Below, in pieces: positions 43,950 to 53,298 of a stretch of DNA of 64,000 nucleotides. A program made the translations under genes and the position numbers. Source of the stretch: Novosphingobium sp. SG707 (lineage in GTDB: Bacteria; Pseudomonadota; Alphaproteobacteria; Sphingomonadales; Sphingomonadaceae); contig NZ_JAAZQL010000012.1 of the NCBI RefSeq assembly GCF_012275515.1, positions 60,546-124,545 of the forward strand, given 5' to 3'. A model generated the notes under the pieces. That model saw nothing but the letters and a program-made list of their open reading frames with translations. It had not been told where the DNA came from and ran no database searches. Each line of letters opens with the position of its first letter. Within the stretch, counting starts at the first letter, position 1.

Positions 43950-46253
43950 ATGACCACTGCACCTCTCGGCCCGACCTCGAATTCCAGCGCGGTGGCGGCC
44001 GCGCGCACGATCCTGACGCGCCTGCATGAGGTCATGGCCTCGCGCAGCCATGCGCAGGCCAAACTGAACACTGTGGTCGAGGTCATCGGCGCCAGTCTGG
44101 ATAGCGAGGTCTGCTCGATCTATCTGCTGCGCGAAGGGATGCTCGAACTTTTCGCCACGCGGGGCCTTGCGCAGGAGGCGGTCCACGTCACCCGCATGGC
44201 CATTGGCGAGGGGCTTGTCGGCACCATTGCCTCTCGCGCCGAAACGCTCAATCTGGCCGAGGCGACCGCGCACCCCGATTTCTCGTATCGCCCCGAAACG
44301 GGCGAGGACAAGTTCCACTCTTTTGCGGGCGTGCCCATCGTGCGGCGCGAACGCTGCGTGGGGGTGGTCTGTGTGCAGCATGTCGATCCGCGCCGCTATG
44401 AAGAGGTCGAGATCGAGGCGCTGCAGACCGTGGCCATGGTCCTGTCCGAACTGATCGCCAACGCCGATCTGGTGGATGAGGAAGAAGCCGCAGGCCTGGC
44501 CGCCGCCCACACCGGGCCGGAACAATTGCGCGGCCTCACGCTGGTCAAGGGTCTGGCCAGCGGCGTGGCGGTCTATCACCAGCCGCGCATCACCATCGAG
44601 CATATCGTGGCCGAGGACACCGAGGCCGAGCGCCAGCGCGTGTACCTCGCCTTTGACAAGATGCGCGAACAGATCGACCGCATGGCGTCTCAGGCCGAAT
44701 TCGGCAGCGGGGGCGAGCATGAGGAGGTTTTGGAAACCTATCGCATGTTCGCCTATGACGAAGGCTGGAGCCGCCGCATCAACGAGGCGATCGACAGCGG
44801 GTTGACCGCCGAGGCCGCCATCGAGCGCGTCCAGCAGCGCACCCGTATGCGGATGCGCCAGATCGACGATCCCTTGCTGGCCGACCGGATGCACGATCTG
44901 GAGGATCTGGCCAACCGCCTGCTGCGCATCGTCTCGGGCCAATTGGGCACCGCGGCCAGCGCGGGCCTGCGTCAGGATGCGATCCTGATCGCGCGCAATC
45001 TTGGCCCGGCCGAACTGCTTGAATATGACAAGCGCAGGCTCAAGGGCGTGATCCTTGAGGAAGGCTCGCTGACCGCGCATGTCGTGATCGTGGCGCGGGC
45101 GATGGGCATTCCGGTGCTGGGCCGCGTCAAGAGCTTGCGCGGCAAGGTGCGTGAGGGCGATCCGATCCTGCTCGATGCCGATTCGGCGCTGGCCTTTGCC
45201 CGGCCCACGCGCGACATGATGATCGGCTTTGACGAGCGCTATGCCAAAAATCGCGAAAAGCAGGCCAAATATGCCGCGCTGCGCGATGTGGTGCCGATCA
45301 CGCTGGATGGCGAGCGCATTGCGGTCAACATCAACGCGGGCCTGCGCGAGGATATGCCCAATCTGCAGCTGACGGGCGCGGATGGCGTGGGCCTCTATCG
45401 CACCGAGTTCCAGTTCCTCGTCTCGGCCACTTTGCCCAACCGCGAGCGCCAGACGCGGCTTTATCGCGAAGTGCTGGAATCGGCGGGCAACAAGCCGGTT
45501 GTGTTCCGCACGGTCGATATCGGCGGCGACAAGAGCCTGCCTTATCTGCGCCATGACGAGGATGGCGAGGAAGAGAACCCGGCGATGGGCTGGCGCGCGC
45601 TGCGCCTTGCCCTCGAACGCGATACCCTGCTCAAGGTCCAGGCCCGCGCGCTGCTCGAAGCTTCGGCGGGGCGGGTGCTTCAGGTGATGTTCCCGATGAT
45701 TTCCGAACCGTGGGAATTTGACGCGGCCAAGGCGGTGTTCGAGGGACAGCTTGCCCATCTGCGCAAGCTGGGCAAGACCCCGCCCGAGGCGGTCAAATAT
45801 GGCGCGATGCTCGAAGTGCCCGCGCTGGCCGAGGTGCTGGATCTGTTGCTGCCGCGCCTGTCGTTCCTCTCGATCGGCACGAATGACCTGACGCAGTTCC
45901 TCTTTGCCGCTGACCGGTCCAATCCAAAACTGGCCGAGCGCTATGACTGGCTTTCCCCCGCGATCCTGCGCTTTGTCCGCCGCATCGCGGCGGCGGGCCA
46001 TGCGCATAATGTGCCGATGACGGTCTGCGGCGAAATGGGCGGGCGCCAGTTGGAGGCGCTGGCCTTGCTGGGCATAGGCATCCGGCGGCTGTCGATCACG
46101 CCGGCGGGCGTGGCGCCGATCAAGGATATGGTCCGCCGGGTCAATCTGGCCGAAATCAGCGCGGCGATGGAGGGCTGGCTGGCCAACCCGCCCGCCAGCC
46201 TGCGCGAGGAAATGACCGCATGGGCGGCCCAGCGGGGCCTGATCGGAGACTGA
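43950..46253 (+). CDS. ptsP: PEP--protein phosphotransferase PtsP (EI-Ntr)
   Basis: 767 residues: GAF domain at about 25-170, enzyme I N-terminal and phosphohistidine domains to about 420 with the active His377 in EEGSLTAHVVIVARAMGIP, and the PEP-binding TIM barrel after about 440 with GVGLYRTEFQFL, FRTVDIGGDK, LSIGTNDLTQF and MTVCGEMGG. It takes phosphate from PEP and starts the nitrogen phosphotransferase relay. In the phosphohistidine motif the usual Ser before His is Ala. Stands alone; the partner HPr and EIIA-Ntr genes are not in the window. Confidence 0.94.
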   Translation: MTTAPLGPTSNSSAVAAARTILTRLHEVMASRSHAQAKLNTVVEVIGASLDSEVCSIYLLREGMLELFATRGLAQEAVHVTRMAIGEGLVGTIASRAETLNLAEATAHPDFSYRPETGEDKFHSFAGVPIVRRERCVGVVCVQHVDPRRYEEVEIEALQTVAMVLSELIANADLVDEEEAAGLAAAHTGPEQLRGLTLVKGLASGVAVYHQPRITIEHIVAEDTEAERQRVYLAFDKMREQIDRMASQAEFGSGGEHEEVLETYRMFAYDEGWSRRINEAIDSGLTAEAAIERVQQRTRMRMRQIDDPLLADRMHDLEDLANRLLRIVSGQLGTAASAGLRQDAILIARNLGPAELLEYDKRRLKGVILEEGSLTAHVVIVARAMGIPVLGRVKSLRGKVREGDPILLDADSALAFARPTRDMMIGFDERYAKNREKQAKYAALRDVVPITLDGERIAVNINAGLREDMPNLQLTGADGVGLYRTEFQFLVSATLPNRERQTRLYREVLESAGNKPVVFRTVDIGGDKSLPYLRHDEDGEEENPAMGWRALRLALERDTLLKVQARALLEASAGRVLQVMFPMISEPWEFDAAKAVFEGQLAHLRKLGKTPPEAVKYGAMLEVPALAEVLDLLLPRLSFLSIGTNDLTQFLFAADRSNPKLAERYDWLSPAILRFVRRIAAAGHAHNVPMTVCGEMGGRQLEALALLGIGIRRLSITPAGVAPIKDMVRRVNLAEISAAMEGWLANPPASLREEMTAWAAQRGLIGD

Positions 46254-46261
46254 AGGGCGAA

Positions 46262-46276
46262 TTAACAGGTTGTTAC
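46262..46276 (+). promoter_or_regulatory. Possible CtrA-type site upstream of the RodZ-like gene
   Basis: TTAA-N7-TTAC, one mismatch to TTAA-N7-TTAA, about 140 bases before the RodZ-like start, a normal promoter distance. Suggestive because RodZ is a cell-shape protein, but it may be chance. Confidence 0.35.
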
Positions 46277-46413
46277 GGACCGGCGCATCGATATCTTTGC
46301 GTAATCGAGCGCAATATGCCCGTTAACCGGCGCAAGGACCTGTCAAGCCTGTTGACTTTCCAGAGCTTCCAGCGTTGTGTCCGGCGCGGGCCGCAAAGGA
46401 TTTCGGTATCGCC

Positions 46414-47388
46414 ATGAGCGCAGATGAGTCAGAATTCGCTTCTCCAACCAGCGGCCAGCCCGCCACCGCGGGCCAGCGGCTGGCCGCCGCGCGTGAGGCG
46501 GCGGGGCTGACACTGGCGGAACTGTCGGCCCGGACCAAGATTTCCGAACGTCATCTGGGCGCGCTGGAAACCGGCGATTTTGCCGCTCTGCCTGGCCGCA
46601 CCTATGTTTTCGGCTTTACCCGCACCTTTGCCAAGAGCGTCGGGCTGGACCCGGCCGCGATGGTCGATGCGATGGGCCGCGATTATTCGCGCGCCGCCCC
46701 CGAACCCGAAGCGCCTGCCTCGCCCGCCTTTGCGCCGGGCGATCCGGCGCGCGTGCCTTCCTCGCGCTTTGCCTGGATGGCCGGTTTCGTGCTGCTGGTG
46801 GTGGCCATCGGCGGCTTCATCTGGTGGCAGAACAATTCCAGCGCGACCGACAGCCTGCCCTCGCTGATCCCCGATGAAGTGCCCAGCCAGGCCGCATCGG
46901 CCGCGCCCAGCGAGGCGCCCAGCGAAGAAGCCTCCGCCGCGCCCACCGGTCCTGTCGTGCTGACCGCGCAGATGGACAAGCTGTGGATCAAGGTCTCGGA
47001 CGCGGGCGGCAAGCAATTGGTGCAAAAGGTGCTGGTCATGGGCGAAACCTATACGGTGCCCGAGGATGCCCAAGGGCCGACCGTATGGACCGGCCGCCCC
47101 GACAAGCTGGCGATCACCGTGGGTGGTCAGGACGTGCCGCCGATCAGCAAGGTCCCCGAGATTGTCCGGAATGTGCCGATCTCGGCCAAGGCTTTGCTGG
47201 AGCGCGGAAAGCCTGCGCCAGCGGCAACGCCGCCGGCCGAGCCGATCCCCGGCGCGGCCAATGCGCCCGTTGCGGTTCCGTCGCCCGTTGCGGCCCCGCG
47301 CCCGTTGCGCCATTTCCCGCGCCCCCGGCCCGCACCAACGGCTGATGCGCCTGCCGCACCCGCCACCCCATCCACCGTTACGCCTTAA
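46414..47388 (+). CDS. RodZ-like membrane protein with N-terminal HTH
   Basis: 324 residues from ATG at 46414. An Xre-type helix-turn-helix covers about residues 20-85 (QRLAAAREAAGLTLAELSAR, ISERHLGALETGDFAALPGR), followed by one membrane helix (WMAGFVLLVVAIGGFIWW), an acidic linker and a DUF4115-type beta domain (LTAQMDKLWIKVSDAGGKQL, GETYTVPED). This is the RodZ layout, a partner of MreB in cell shape. The C-terminus from about 265 is Pro/Ala-rich and disordered. Confidence 0.85.
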   Translation: MSADESEFASPTSGQPATAGQRLAAAREAAGLTLAELSARTKISERHLGALETGDFAALPGRTYVFGFTRTFAKSVGLDPAAMVDAMGRDYSRAAPEPEAPASPAFAPGDPARVPSSRFAWMAGFVLLVVAIGGFIWWQNNSSATDSLPSLIPDEVPSQAASAAPSEAPSEEASAAPTGPVVLTAQMDKLWIKVSDAGGKQLVQKVLVMGETYTVPEDAQGPTVWTGRPDKLAITVGGQDVPPISKVPEIVRNVPISAKALLERGKPAPAATPPAEPIPGAANAPVAVPSPVAAPRPLRHFPRPRPAPTADAPAAPATPSTVTP

Positions 47389-47496
47389 CCCCCACTCGAC
47401 AGCAGGGGGTTGCTTGCGGCACTGTGCGTTTGGGGCATGGAACAACCGATGATCTGGGCCGCCCGTGATCGGGCGCGCCGTGGGAGTTGAAGAAAG

Positions 47497-48465
47497 ATGA
47501 TGTATAAGCAGCGGATCAGGCTGGCTGGCGTGGCGCTGGCAGCGCTGCTCTGGACAGGCAGCGCCATCCCGGCGCAGGCACAGGAAGGCACGGCAGGCGA
47601 AATCCGCATGCGCAAGCTGGAGGCCGAGGTCCGCGCCTTGCAACGGCAGGTGTTCCCCGGCGGGGATGCCAAGCTGTTCGGCCAGCAGGCGGCCAATCCG
47701 GCCCCCGGCGCGGCCCCGGCCGCAGCAGCCGAGATGCCTGCCGCGCCGCCCGCCAATACGGCGCTGACCGATATTCTTGCGCGGCTGAGCGCGGTGGAGG
47801 CGCAGAACGCCCGCCTGACCGCGCAGGTCGAGGAATTGTCGAACCATGTGCGCCAGCTCGACACAGCGCGCGCGGCGGCCAATGCGCCGGTGGAACAGGG
47901 TGTGACCGCGCCTGAACCGGCCCCGCCCGCCGTGGGCGATGCGGCCCCTGCGCCGCGCCCGGTGGTCAAGCCCGCGCCCGTCCCGGCGCCGGTTGCAGCG
48001 CCGGTGGTCAAGCCCGCACCTGCGCCCGCCAGCCGCGTCACGGCGGTCAAGGCGATTGCCAAGCCCGCCACCGGCGACCCGGCGGAGGATGATTATACCT
48101 ATGGCTATAAGCTGTGGGAGGCCAAGTTCTTCCCCGAAGCGCAGCAGCAGTTGAAGCTCTATCTGGACCAGTATCCCAAGCACAAGCGCGTGAGCTATGC
48201 GCGCAACCTGCTGGGTCGCGCCTATCTGGATGATGGCAAGCCGCGCGATGCGGCCCCGTGGTTCCTCCAGAACTATCAGAGCGACAAGAAGGGCGCCCGC
48301 GCGTCCGACAGCCTGCTCTATCTGTCCGAGGCGATGATCGAGCTCAAGGACATCAACCGTGCCTGTATCGCTCTGGGCGAATTTGCCGATGGCTATCCGG
48401 CCGATGCCGCCGGGCGGTTGAAGTCGGCCTATGACGGCATTCGCGCCAAGGTGAAGTGCAACTGA
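47497..48465 (+). CDS. Tol-Pal associated CpoB/YbgF-like protein
   Basis: 322 residues. Signal peptide (LAGVALAALLWTGSAIPAQA), a first coiled coil (RKLEAEVRALQRQVF), a second (LTDILARLSAVEAQNARLTA), a long Pro/Ala/Val linker, and C-terminal TPR-like repeats from about residue 200 (YGYKLWEAKFFPEAQQQLKL, RNLLGRAYLDDGKPRDAAPW, LGEFADGYPADAAGRLK). This matches CpoB, which coordinates Tol-Pal with peptidoglycan synthesis at division. tol-pal genes are not adjacent here. tilS starts inside its end. Confidence 0.85.
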   Translation: MMYKQRIRLAGVALAALLWTGSAIPAQAQEGTAGEIRMRKLEAEVRALQRQVFPGGDAKLFGQQAANPAPGAAPAAAAEMPAAPPANTALTDILARLSAVEAQNARLTAQVEELSNHVRQLDTARAAANAPVEQGVTAPEPAPPAVGDAAPAPRPVVKPAPVPAPVAAPVVKPAPAPASRVTAVKAIAKPATGDPAEDDYTYGYKLWEAKFFPEAQQQLKLYLDQYPKHKRVSYARNLLGRAYLDDGKPRDAAPWFLQNYQSDKKGARASDSLLYLSEAMIELKDINRACIALGEFADGYPADAAGRLKSAYDGIRAKVKCN

Positions 48466-49409
48466 CCGCCGACCGTTTCGCACAAAGTCTGGCGCAGGTC
48501 TGGCCCGAGGGCGCGCGCGATCCGAGCTTGAAGCTGGGGATTGCGGTGTCCGGGGGGCCGGATTCGCTTGGACTGCTGCTCCTAGCCGCGGCGGCGCGGC
48601 CCGGCGGGGTCTGCGCGGCCACGGTCGACCATGGGCTGCGCGCGGAAAGCGCGACGGAGGCGGCGCAGGTGGCGGCGGTGTGCCGCGATCTGGGCGTGCC
48701 GCATGAAACGCTTCGGGTGTTGGTCGAACCGGGCAATGTGCAATCCGAGGCCCGCACGGCGCGCTATGCCGCTCTGGCCGACTGGATGGCGCGTGAGGGC
48801 GTGGCGGCGCTGGCCACGGCCCATCATGCCGACGATCAGGCCGAGACGCTGGTGATGCGCCTGAACCGCGCCAGCGGGGTCGCGGGCCTTGCCGGGGTGC
48901 GCGAGCGGGGCTGGGTGCCCGAGAGCGAGCATCTGCTGATCCGTCCGGTGTTGGGCTGGCGGCGGGCCGAATTGGCCGCTGTGGTGGGTGATGCAGGGTT
49001 GGTGGCCGCCGATGATCCTTCGAACCGCAATACCGCCTTTGACCGCGTGCGCGTGCGTCAGGCGCTGGCCGGGGCGGATTGGCTGGATGTGGGCGCGTGG
49101 GCGCGCTGCGCGGAGAATCTGGCCGATGCCGATGCCGCGCTCGATTGGGCGGCGGATCGGGAATATGGTGCGCGGGTGTTGCGCGAAGGACCGGGGGTGA
49201 ATTATCGCCCCGCCGCGCCGCGCGCGATTGCCATGCGCGTTATCGCCCGGATCGTCGAGGAGATCGACGGCCATGCCCCGCGCGGCAATGCGGTGGCCCG
49301 CGCCTTTGACAGCCTGCTGGCGCGGCAGCCGGTGTCAATCGGCGATGTGGTGGCCCGGCCCGGCCCCGGCGTGTGGAGCTTTACGAAGGCCCCGAAACGC
49401 CGCGCTTAA
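48456..49409 (+). CDS. tilS: tRNA(Ile)-lysidine synthase TilS
   Basis: 317 residues, starting with GTG at 48456 inside the cpoB 3' end (10-base overlap). The PP-loop ATP motif is SGGPDS (residues 32-37); TVDHGLRAES, TAHHADDQAETLVMRLNRASG and DPSNRN are family hallmarks. It makes lysidine at the wobble base of tRNA-Ile(CAU). It lacks the long C-terminal domain of E. coli TilS, which is usual in alphaproteobacteria. Overlaps the convergent transpeptidase gene by 4 bases. Confidence 0.9.
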   Translation: MQLTADRFAQSLAQVWPEGARDPSLKLGIAVSGGPDSLGLLLLAAAARPGGVCAATVDHGLRAESATEAAQVAAVCRDLGVPHETLRVLVEPGNVQSEARTARYAALADWMAREGVAALATAHHADDQAETLVMRLNRASGVAGLAGVRERGWVPESEHLLIRPVLGWRRAELAAVVGDAGLVAADDPSNRNTAFDRVRVRQALAGADWLDVGAWARCAENLADADAALDWAADREYGARVLREGPGVNYRPAAPRAIAMRVIARIVEEIDGHAPRGNAVARAFDSLLARQPVSIGDVVARPGPGVWSFTKAPKRRA

Positions 49410-50191
49410 TCGACGAGAGAATCCCCAAGCCCCACCTGCTTGCCCCGCGTGATGTAAACCTTGTCGCCGATATGCGCCTCGCCAAATACCTTGCGCGCGA
49501 AATCCAGCGGGATGCCGATGCAGCCATGGCTGGCAAAACCGTTGCGCACATTGGTGGCATGGATCGTAATGCCATCATCGGTCAGCCGCATCATATAGGG
49601 CATGGGCGCGTCATACAGGTTTGAGACGTGATCCCTGTCCTTCTGGCTGATCGGAAAGGTGCCGGTGGGGGTGGGCTTTTCCTGCGTGCCCAGCAGGACG
49701 GCGGTGGCCCCGATTTCAAACCCGTTGCGGAAGACCGAGAGCACCCGCGCCTCCAGATCGACGGTGATAACCAGCGGGCCGGGCGGCACGCCGTCCTCGT
49801 CCCATGCCCATTGGCCATATTTGATCGGCCCGGAAATCGGCAGGATGCGCCGGATGACAAAGCGGCGGTCGGTAGGGGACGGGGTCGAGGTGGGCATCAC
49901 GCCGCCGCCCTTGCCGGGGCTGCGCATACCGATAGTGGTGGCAGGCGTGTCGAAACTGACGCCCTGCGCCCCTGCATAGGGATCGACCCCAAGCGCGATC
50001 TGATGCGCCAGTTGCGGGCGCGCGGCGATCACAACGTCGCGGGGCAGATGGGCGGTGCCGCCCCGTTCATCCGCCTCGATCAGCGCAAGGCCCGCCAGCA
50101 CCGTCAGCCCCAGCCCGCCCATGATGATCAGCGCGCGCGCCGCCATAAACGGATCGCCGGTCGCAGGGGTAGGATGGGTGCCGATAGGCAT
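49406..50191 (-). CDS. L,D-transpeptidase (YkuD) family protein
   Basis: 261 residues: one N-terminal membrane anchor (LIIMGGLGLTVLAGLALI), then a YkuD domain with VITVDLEARVLSVFRNGFEI, GTQEKPTPTGTFPI and the catalytic HATNVRNGFASHGCIGIP. The active Cys and its His are present, but the Arg that normally follows (HGCxR) is Gly. Such enzymes cross-link peptidoglycan or anchor proteins to it; with the Arg lost, activity or specificity may differ. It lies downstream of ppc on the same strand, 130 bases away. Confidence 0.87.
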   Translation of the reverse strand: MPIGTHPTPATGDPFMAARALIIMGGLGLTVLAGLALIEADERGGTAHLPRDVVIAARPQLAHQIALGVDPYAGAQGVSFDTPATTIGMRSPGKGGGVMPTSTPSPTDRRFVIRRILPISGPIKYGQWAWDEDGVPPGPLVITVDLEARVLSVFRNGFEIGATAVLLGTQEKPTPTGTFPISQKDRDHVSNLYDAPMPYMMRLTDDGITIHATNVRNGFASHGCIGIPLDFARKVFGEAHIGDKVYITRGKQVGLGDSLVD

Positions 50192-50321
50192 GGTCTGGCA
50201 GACTCGCAGGCAAGGTTAAACGCTATGGTTAAAGATGCGTTACCTTGTGCCTGCGCGCCAGAGGTCTGTGAAGCCTGTATCGAAATGGGACGGATTTACG
50301 CCTGCCCCATTCGATCACATT

Positions 50322-53102
50322 TTACCCGTGCGCGCCAAATTCATTGGCAATCGCCGTGCCGATGCGCAGGGCAAGGCCATAAGCGCGCTCGATCGGCTCG
50401 ATATAATCGCGGCGGATGACGCCATAGCCATGGGCGGCATCGTCGGGATAATCGGCTGGTTCCTCGACCCGGAAATCGTCCAGGCTGGGGAAGCTGGTGG
50501 GGAAGGCGCGGCGAAGCTGGGCCAGCGCATCGTCGATACGCAGGGTGAAGACCATCTCCAGCACATCTTCGCGCGCGATGTCATTGGCGCGGCTGAATTG
50601 CGGCACCATGACCGCGCGCAGGAACATATGCTGGAACAACGCCAGGCGCAGCGCCTGAAGCACACCGATCATGCGGCGCGTATGTTCGCGGTCAGGCAGG
50701 GGCGCCTCGTCCGGGATCAGCGCCAGCAGGCGGTGGAGCTTGAGCGCATCGACCCGCAGGCGTGTCGAGAGGCGCCGGAACACGCCCGCCCGGTCATCGC
50801 CCGTCAGATATTCGGCCAGCGCAAGGCAGCCATCCGCAATATGCTCTTCATGCCCGCGATAGGGGCGGCTGGCCCAATAGGCGCTGTTGAACAGCTCGCC
50901 AAAGGCCGTCAGCGTCTTGATGCTGGCCAGCGCATTGGCGGCGCGCACCAGACGCACGATCTGGCGCCCGCGCTCCGATGAGCGCAGCAGATTGGCCAGT
51001 TCCTCGTAATTGCCCTCAGCCGCGCTGCCCGCACCGGCGATGATGTTCACCGGATAGCCAAGCTGTTGCAGCACCGCATTATGCGGGATCGCGCGGATCT
51101 GGCGCAGCGACATCGTGCGGTCGGAGGAAACGTCGCTCTGGCGGCGGCTCTTGCGGCTACCGGTGTCGTTCAGCAGACCAAGCCCAAAGGCGGTCAGCGC
51201 GCGGCTGTAGGTCGCGCTGGCCAGATGGCCCTGCTGAACCCGGCGGATCGCGCGATAGAAGTCGAGCGACAGGTCCGTGCGGCGATAGAACGGGTCGGTC
51301 GGCGCATAGGGATCGGTTTCGGCAGGCGCCAGTTCGATAAAGCGCGTGAGCGTGGCCAACGCCAGTTCGTCGCTGCCGAAGAAGAGATAGCCGTCGCCGC
51401 CCTGAAACGAGACTTCCGGTTCAAGCCGGATGCCAGCGCGCACGAAACGGCGCCGCGCCCATGGTGACAAGGGCCATGCCAGACGATCGGCCAGCGAGGC
51501 GGGATGCGCGCCGCGCCCCATGCTCTCGCCATGGGTGTTGAAGATCAGCGCGGAGATGTCCGAAAGCTGGTTGGCGGTCATCGCCTCGGCCAGGCGGCCC
51601 TGAAGGCGCTCGATGGCCAGCGCGGCGGGGATCTGGCCCACGAAGCGCCCGGCGTCGGAAAAGCCCGTCTGGATCGACACGCGCCCGCGACCGCGCGCAT
51701 AGGCGCGATACGCCGGTTCGGCCAGCAGCGCATCGAGGAAGCGTCCGCCATGCTCCAGCGCCGTCTCCGTCTCGAACAGGGGCGAAACGTCGACCTTGTC
51801 CTCGATCCCGAACAGCTTGGCGAAATAGAGCGCGGCCAGCATCGTGGTGGGCTGTTCGCATTCGGCCACCAGCATGCGGATCGGCGTGTCGGCATCCACA
51901 TGGTGCAGGATCTGCGCCATGGTCAGGAACAGGCGTATTGCGGTGCTGTTTTCAATGGCCAGCGCGGCGAAATTGGTGCGCAGGACCTTGGCCGTGGCCA
52001 GCAGTTCGCGCATCTTGACCAGGGCTGCTTGACTGGCCAGATCGAGGCGACCATCGGGATCGATGCGGCGGCGGATCGCGTTCTGAAGCTGGCTGCTGTT
52101 CACGCGGAAATGCACCCAGCCCATGCCTAGGCCATCGGCCTGCATCGCGGCAACCGTGGTCAGCAGGACCTCTGCCACATCATCACTTGCCGTGGCGGCC
52201 AGCGCCTCCAGCTCGGCAATGATGCCTGACAGGCTGGTCAACTTGGCCGGATGATCCCCGGTCAGCGTATTGGCGGCCTCCGACAGGGTGGCCGGGTCCT
52301 TCATGTCGCGGGCAAAGAGCGCAGCCATTTCCTCGGCGCGCTCGGCACCGGCCAGCAGGCGCGTGGCGATATCGGGCGCGGCCTCGGCCAGATCGGCGGC
52401 ATAGGCCGACAGGCGCTGGGCCTTTTCCATCAGGCGATAGCGGATGCAGGTGTTCCAGCCGATATCGGTGCGCCCGTCCATGTCATAGCCCACCCAACTG
52501 GCAAAGCGGATCGGCATCGGGCGCAGCGCGCGCCATTGCTGGGGCCAGCGGGCGCGGGCGGTGTTGAACAGCGTCCGGGTGATCTTGGCGCGAGCCGAAT
52601 GCCCGCGCGCGATCGCGGCCAGCGCGGCGTCATGCTCGGTGTCCAGCGTGATCGTGTCGCGCGCCGCTGTTGCCGCGCAGGTAGCGGGGCCGAAATCGCC
52701 CTGGCTGGCGGCATGGGCCACGGTGGCGGTCTGCGCCTTGTTCAGCAGGAAGGTGGGATGGGCGGTGAACACGATATGCGCGGCGGGGCGGCCCCAGCGC
52801 GTGGCAAAGCTGGCAAAATCGCCCGTTTCGGCATGGCCCTTCACGCGGGCCAGATTGGCCTCCGGCTCGACCGGCTCCAAAAGGCGATGCAGCCGCCGCG
52901 CGCGCGCCTGAAGCCCTTCGCATTCCAGCTCGGCCACCATGGCCTCAACCTTGTCGAGTCCAAGTTCGCCGTTTTCAATCTGGCGCGAGAGTTCGAGGGA
53001 GAGCTGAAACACCGGGTTGAACAGCGGGGTTTCTTCGGTCGTCGCGTGCAAATCCTGCAAACGCTGCGAAAGGGCGGCAATCTGGCTCATCTTTATGGAC
53101 AC
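50322..53102 (-). CDS. ppc: Divergent phosphoenolpyruvate carboxylase
   Basis: 926 residues along the whole length of the PEPC family. VFTAHPTFLLNKAQ keeps the first catalytic His (His115). The two other catalytic loops are altered: GYSDSxKDxG is here GFSDAGRFVG (residues 480-489, Lys to Arg), and FHGRGGxxGRGG is NTHGESMGRG (522-531), with His524 and Arg530 kept but the loop Arg replaced by Glu and two residues missing. The usual C-terminal Asn-Thr-Gly is absent. It would carboxylate PEP to oxaloacetate, but activity is uncertain. Downstream of the Entner-Doudoroff genes on the same strand. Confidence 0.8.
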   Translation of the reverse strand: MSIKMSQIAALSQRLQDLHATTEETPLFNPVFQLSLELSRQIENGELGLDKVEAMVAELECEGLQARARRLHRLLEPVEPEANLARVKGHAETGDFASFATRWGRPAAHIVFTAHPTFLLNKAQTATVAHAASQGDFGPATCAATAARDTITLDTEHDAALAAIARGHSARAKITRTLFNTARARWPQQWRALRPMPIRFASWVGYDMDGRTDIGWNTCIRYRLMEKAQRLSAYAADLAEAAPDIATRLLAGAERAEEMAALFARDMKDPATLSEAANTLTGDHPAKLTSLSGIIAELEALAATASDDVAEVLLTTVAAMQADGLGMGWVHFRVNSSQLQNAIRRRIDPDGRLDLASQAALVKMRELLATAKVLRTNFAALAIENSTAIRLFLTMAQILHHVDADTPIRMLVAECEQPTTMLAALYFAKLFGIEDKVDVSPLFETETALEHGGRFLDALLAEPAYRAYARGRGRVSIQTGFSDAGRFVGQIPAALAIERLQGRLAEAMTANQLSDISALIFNTHGESMGRGAHPASLADRLAWPLSPWARRRFVRAGIRLEPEVSFQGGDGYLFFGSDELALATLTRFIELAPAETDPYAPTDPFYRRTDLSLDFYRAIRRVQQGHLASATYSRALTAFGLGLLNDTGSRKSRRQSDVSSDRTMSLRQIRAIPHNAVLQQLGYPVNIIAGAGSAAEGNYEELANLLRSSERGRQIVRLVRAANALASIKTLTAFGELFNSAYWASRPYRGHEEHIADGCLALAEYLTGDDRAGVFRRLSTRLRVDALKLHRLLALIPDEAPLPDREHTRRMIGVLQALRLALFQHMFLRAVMVPQFSRANDIAREDVLEMVFTLRIDDALAQLRRAFPTSFPSLDDFRVEEPADYPDDAAHGYGVIRRDYIEPIERAYGLALRIGTAIANEFGAHG

Positions 53103-53258
53103 TCCCGTCGGGCGCTCTGGCCCATGTGCTGGCGGCCTGCTTTGCCTCTCCTGCCCTTATGGTCTTGCCCCTGACTATGGCCATGATCGCCGGACAGGGG
53201 AAGGGGGACTGCAAAGCCGCAGACGAATTTGGTAAGGCAAATGGAAGAAGGGAAATGT

Positions 53259-53287
53259 CTGCCCGCGCCGATGGCTTGCGCGGGCAG
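53259..53287 (-). terminator. Hairpin after eda
   Basis: 10-bp stem CTGCCCGCGC (53259-53268) with 53278-53287 directly behind the eda stop; a T-containing stretch follows on the minus strand. Probably ends the zwf-edd-glk-eda transcript before ppc. Confidence 0.6.
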
Positions 53288-53298
53288 GGTATTCAGTT

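Noticed and set aside
43698..46007. 769-codon minus-strand open frame
   Set aside because: Antisense to ptsP, whose motifs are all on the plus strand.
46429..48483. 684-codon minus-strand open frame
   Set aside because: Antisense to the RodZ-like and CpoB-like genes; Gly/Arg-rich, no recognisable fold.
50215..50250. Paired GGTTAAA/TTAA motif as a CtrA site
   Set aside because: Spacing between the TTAA halves is 9, not 7.
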